NCBI RefSeq assembly: GCF_900113685.1
Contig: NZ_FOQG01000012.1
Location: forward strand, 1 to 64,000
Direction of reading: 5' to 3'
Source: Nocardioides psychrotolerans
GTDB taxonomy: Bacteria > Actinomycetota > Actinomycetes > Propionibacteriales > Nocardioidaceae
Length of the DNA: 64,000 bases
The notes under the pieces were generated by a model. The model worked only from the letters and a program-made list of their open reading frames with translations. It searched no databases and was not told where the DNA came from. The position numbers were made by a program, and so were the translations under genes. Below are positions 61,745 to 64,000 of this stretch, piece by piece. Position 1 is the stretch's first letter. Each line of letters opens with the position of its first letter.

Positions 61745-63115
61745 ATGGCAAAGACACCCCCGCGTGGTCCGCTCAGCGGGTTCCCCGAGCTGCTTCCTGA
61801 GCAGCGCTTCGTCGAGCAGCAGGTCATCGACACGTTGCGCCGCGTCTTCGAGCTGCACGGCTTCGCCGGCATCGAGACCCGCGCCGTCGAGCCCCTCGAT
61901 CAGCTGCTGCGCAAGGGCGACACCTCCAAGGAGGTCTACCTCCTGCGTCGCCTCCACGAGGAGTCCGCCGAGGGCCACGCCGGGCTGGGCCTGCACTTCG
62001 ACCTCACCGTTCCCTTCGCCCGCTACGTCCTGGAGAACGCCGGAAAGCTGGCCTTCCCGTTCCGCCGCTACCAGGTCCAGAAGGCCTGGCGCGGCGAGCG
62101 GCCGCAGGAGGGCCGGTTCCGCGAGTTCACCCAGGCCGACATCGACATCGTCGGTCGTGACTCGCTCGCGTTCCACCACGACATCGAGGTCACCCGCGTC
62201 ATGGTGGACGCCCTGACGCGCCTGGACTTCCTGCCTGCCTTCCGCCTGCAGGTCAACAACCGCAAGCTCATCCAGGGCTTCTACGCCGGCCTCGGCCTCG
62301 GCGCCGACGACACCGACGAGGTCATGCGCCTGGTCGACAAGCTCGACAAGCTGTCGGTGGACAAGGTGCGCGAGCTGCTCCTGGCCGATGCCGGCATCTC
62401 GGCCGCCGACGCCGACAGGGTGCTCGAGCTCGCCACGATCCGCTCCGACGACGACGGCTTCGTCGAGCAGGTGCGTGCCCTCGGTGTGGAGCACGAGCTC
62501 CTCGACGAGGGCCTGGCCGAGCTGGCCGAGCTGGTCCGCGGCTGCGCCGACCTGGTCTCCGACCGGGTGCGCGTCACGGCCGACCTCTCGATCGCTCGTG
62601 GCCTGGACTACTACACCGGCACGGTCTTCGAGACCCGTCTCGACGGTTACGAGTCCATGGGCTCGATCTGCTCCGGTGGTCGCTACGACGCGCTCGCCAG
62701 CGACGGCCGTACGACGTACCCCGGCGTCGGCATCTCCCTCGGCGTCAGCCGGGTCGTCGTCCCGCTGCTGGCTCGGACCGGTCTGACCGCGTCGCGCTCG
62801 GTGCCCAGCGTGGTGCTGGTCGCGGTGGTGGACGAGGAGGGTCGGCCCACGAGCAGTGCGGTCGCCGACGGCCTGCGCCGACGTGACATCGCCTGCGAGG
62901 TCGCGCCCGACGCGGCCAAGTTCGGCAAGCAGATCCGTTACGCCGAGCGGCGTGGCATCCCCTTCGTCTGGTTCACCACGACGACCGAGGACGGCACGGT
63001 GACCCACGAGGTCAAGGACATCCGATCGGGGGAGCAGGTGAGCGCCGACCCGGCCGCCTGGACCCCACCCACCGATGACCTGCGACCGCAGGTCCTCTTG
63101 AAGGAGCAGCAGTGA
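61745..63115 (+). CDS. hisS: histidyl-tRNA synthetase
   Basis: A 456-residue class II synthetase. Motif 2 region [20 protein letters not shown], the histidine-binding [12 protein letters not shown], and motif 3 GGRYDALAS are present. A C-terminal anticodon-binding domain begins near residue 350. It starts one base after the MBL gene, and its stop overlaps the aspS start (GTGA). The gene order matches Mycobacterium. Confidence 0.96.
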   Translation: MAKTPPRGPLSGFPELLPEQRFVEQQVIDTLRRVFELHGFAGIETRAVEPLDQLLRKGDTSKEVYLLRRLHEESAEGHAGLGLHFDLTVPFARYVLENAGKLAFPFRRYQVQKAWRGERPQEGRFREFTQADIDIVGRDSLAFHHDIEVTRVMVDALTRLDFLPAFRLQVNNRKLIQGFYAGLGLGADDTDEVMRLVDKLDKLSVDKVRELLLADAGISAADADRVLELATIRSDDDGFVEQVRALGVEHELLDEGLAELAELVRGCADLVSDRVRVTADLSIARGLDYYTGTVFETRLDGYESMGSICSGGRYDALASDGRTTYPGVGISLGVSRVVVPLLARTGLTASRSVPSVVLVAVVDEEGRPTSSAVADGLRRRDIACEVAPDAAKFGKQIRYAERRGIPFVWFTTTTEDGTVTHEVKDIRSGEQVSADPAAWTPPTDDLRPQVLLKEQQ

Positions 63116-64000
63116 TCCGCACCCATGACGCCGGCGCCCTCCGCGCCGAGCACGTCGGTCAGACCGTCACCCTCGCGGGCTGGGTGGCCAAGCGCCGCGA
63201 TCACGGTGGCGTGGCCTTCCTCGACCTGCGCGAGGCCAGCGGTGTCGTCCAGGTCGTCGTGCGTGACGAGGCCGTCGCCCACGCGCTGCGCAGCGAGTTC
63301 TGCATCAAGGTCACCGGGCAGGTCAGCGCCCGCCCCGAGGGCAACGCCAACCCGGGCCTGCCCTCCGGCGAGATCGAGGTCATCGCCGACGACCTCGAGG
63401 TCCTCAGCGCCGCGGCGCCGTTGCCGTTCCCGATCGACGACACGGGTCACAAGGGTGGGGACGTGGGGGAGGAGGCGCGGCTCAAGCATCGCTACCTCGA
63501 CCTGCGTCGCAGCGGCCCCAACGCGGCGCTGCGCCTGCGGTCCAAGATCAACAAGGCCGCGCGCGACGTCCTCGACTCCCACGACTTCGTCGAGATCGAG
63601 ACCCCCACGCTGACGCGCTCGACGCCCGAGGGCGCCCGCGACTTCCTCGTGCCCGCCCGCCTGCAGCCGGGCAGCTGGTACGCCCTGCCCCAGAGCCCCC
63701 AGCTGTTCAAGCAGCTGCTGATGGTCGCCGGCATGGAGCGCTACTTCCAGATCGCGCGCTGCTACCGCGACGAGGACTTCCGCGCCGACCGGCAGCCGGA
63801 GTTCACCCAGCTCGACATCGAGATGAGCTTCGTGGACCAGGAGGATGTCATCGAGCTGATGGAGGACGTCCTCGCCGCCATGTGGAAGCTCATCGACGTC
63901 GAGATCCCACGCCCGCTGCCGCGCATGACCTACGCCGAGGCCATGCGACGCTTCGGCTCCGACAAGCCCGACCTGCGCATGGGCCTCGAGCTCGTCGAGT
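63112..64000 (+). CDS. aspS: aspartyl-tRNA synthetase, 5' part
   Basis: The first 296 codons are in the window. The N-terminal OB-fold anticodon domain ([20 protein letters not shown]) is followed by the class II motif 1 region ([20 protein letters not shown]) and motif 2 ([20 protein letters not shown]). AAGGAG before the GTG gives a good start that overlaps the hisS stop. The reading frame runs off the right edge. Confidence 0.95.
   Translation, partial: MIRTHDAGALRAEHVGQTVTLAGWVAKRRDHGGVAFLDLREASGVVQVVVRDEAVAHALRSEFCIKVTGQVSARPEGNANPGLPSGEIEVIADDLEVLSAAAPLPFPIDDTGHKGGDVGEEARLKHRYLDLRRSGPNAALRLRSKINKAARDVLDSHDFVEIETPTLTRSTPEGARDFLVPARLQPGSWYALPQSPQLFKQLLMVAGMERYFQIARCYRDEDFRADRQPEFTQLDIEMSFVDQEDVIELMEDVLAAMWKLIDVEIPRPLPRMTYAEAMRRFGSDKPDLRMGLELVE

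Noticed and set aside
1..64000. CRISPR array or rRNA genes
   Set aside because: No regularly spaced repeat with unique spacers and no conserved rRNA sequence was seen anywhere in the window.

Overview
The window is high-GC DNA (mostly about 65-72% G+C) with GTG starts, four-base ATGA/GTGA gene overlaps and no long U-tract terminators, as in an actinobacterium. The right half keeps the order thrS - HIT - pgsA - pdxS - pdxT - yebC - ruvCAB - yajC - secD - secF - apt - rel - glyoxalase-II-like - hisS - aspS, which matches the thrS-to-aspS region of Mycobacterium. Mycobacterial genes such as patA and pimA are absent between pgsA and pdxS. A Nocardioides-like member of the Propionibacteriales is my best guess; this is inference, not a sequence match.

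Positions 1-18.5 kb look like an integrated island. An IS3-type element is cut by the left edge. On the right are a complete tyrosine integrase (17093-18343), a 3' tRNA fragment (probably tRNA-Val) and a hairpin. Cargo: a stress cluster (alpha/beta hydrolase, YceI, rhodanese, MarR with repeated operator-like palindromes); four DJ-1/PfpI-superfamily proteins, two of them GlxA-type AraC regulators and one exported and membrane-anchored; a divergent arsenic-type locus (ArsR-GNAT fusion, ArsO-like flavoprotein, MFS exporter); an MBL hydrolase; and a cupin - PhzF - HD-hydrolase group.

Positions 18.5-21.7 kb carry older mobile-element genes: two CPSWC-motif proteins, an orphan IF-2 N-terminal-domain protein and a sigma-like protein with a zinc-finger-like tail. 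A TrkA C-terminal remnant follows.

Positions 21.7-28.0 kb hold a signalling unit. A hybrid histidine kinase with REC and HPt domains is divergent from a response-regulator class III nucleotide cyclase. The cyclase overlaps an MFS transporter with a C-terminal cyclic-nucleotide-binding domain. I read this as phosphorelay to cyclic nucleotide to gated transporter.

Positions 28.0-29.6 kb are a graveyard of broken genes: DUF6884, IS3 OrfA, DUF6112, an AbiEi-like antitoxin and a recombinase. Then come a Tat-exported ferritin-like protein divergent from an Nramp metal transporter, an Asp/Glu racemase, and a sulfotransferase with a decayed partial copy.

From 34 kb the core genome runs to the right edge, with accessory insertions. 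An AurF-type diiron oxygenase, a ferredoxin-fused reductase and a TetR regulator lie between thrS and the HIT gene, preceded by two related palindromes. A cluster of SipW-type signal peptidases and their probable substrates, plus a carboxylesterase lipoprotein, separates pdxS from pdxT. One of these peptidases is fused to a substrate-like domain. aspS is cut by the window end.
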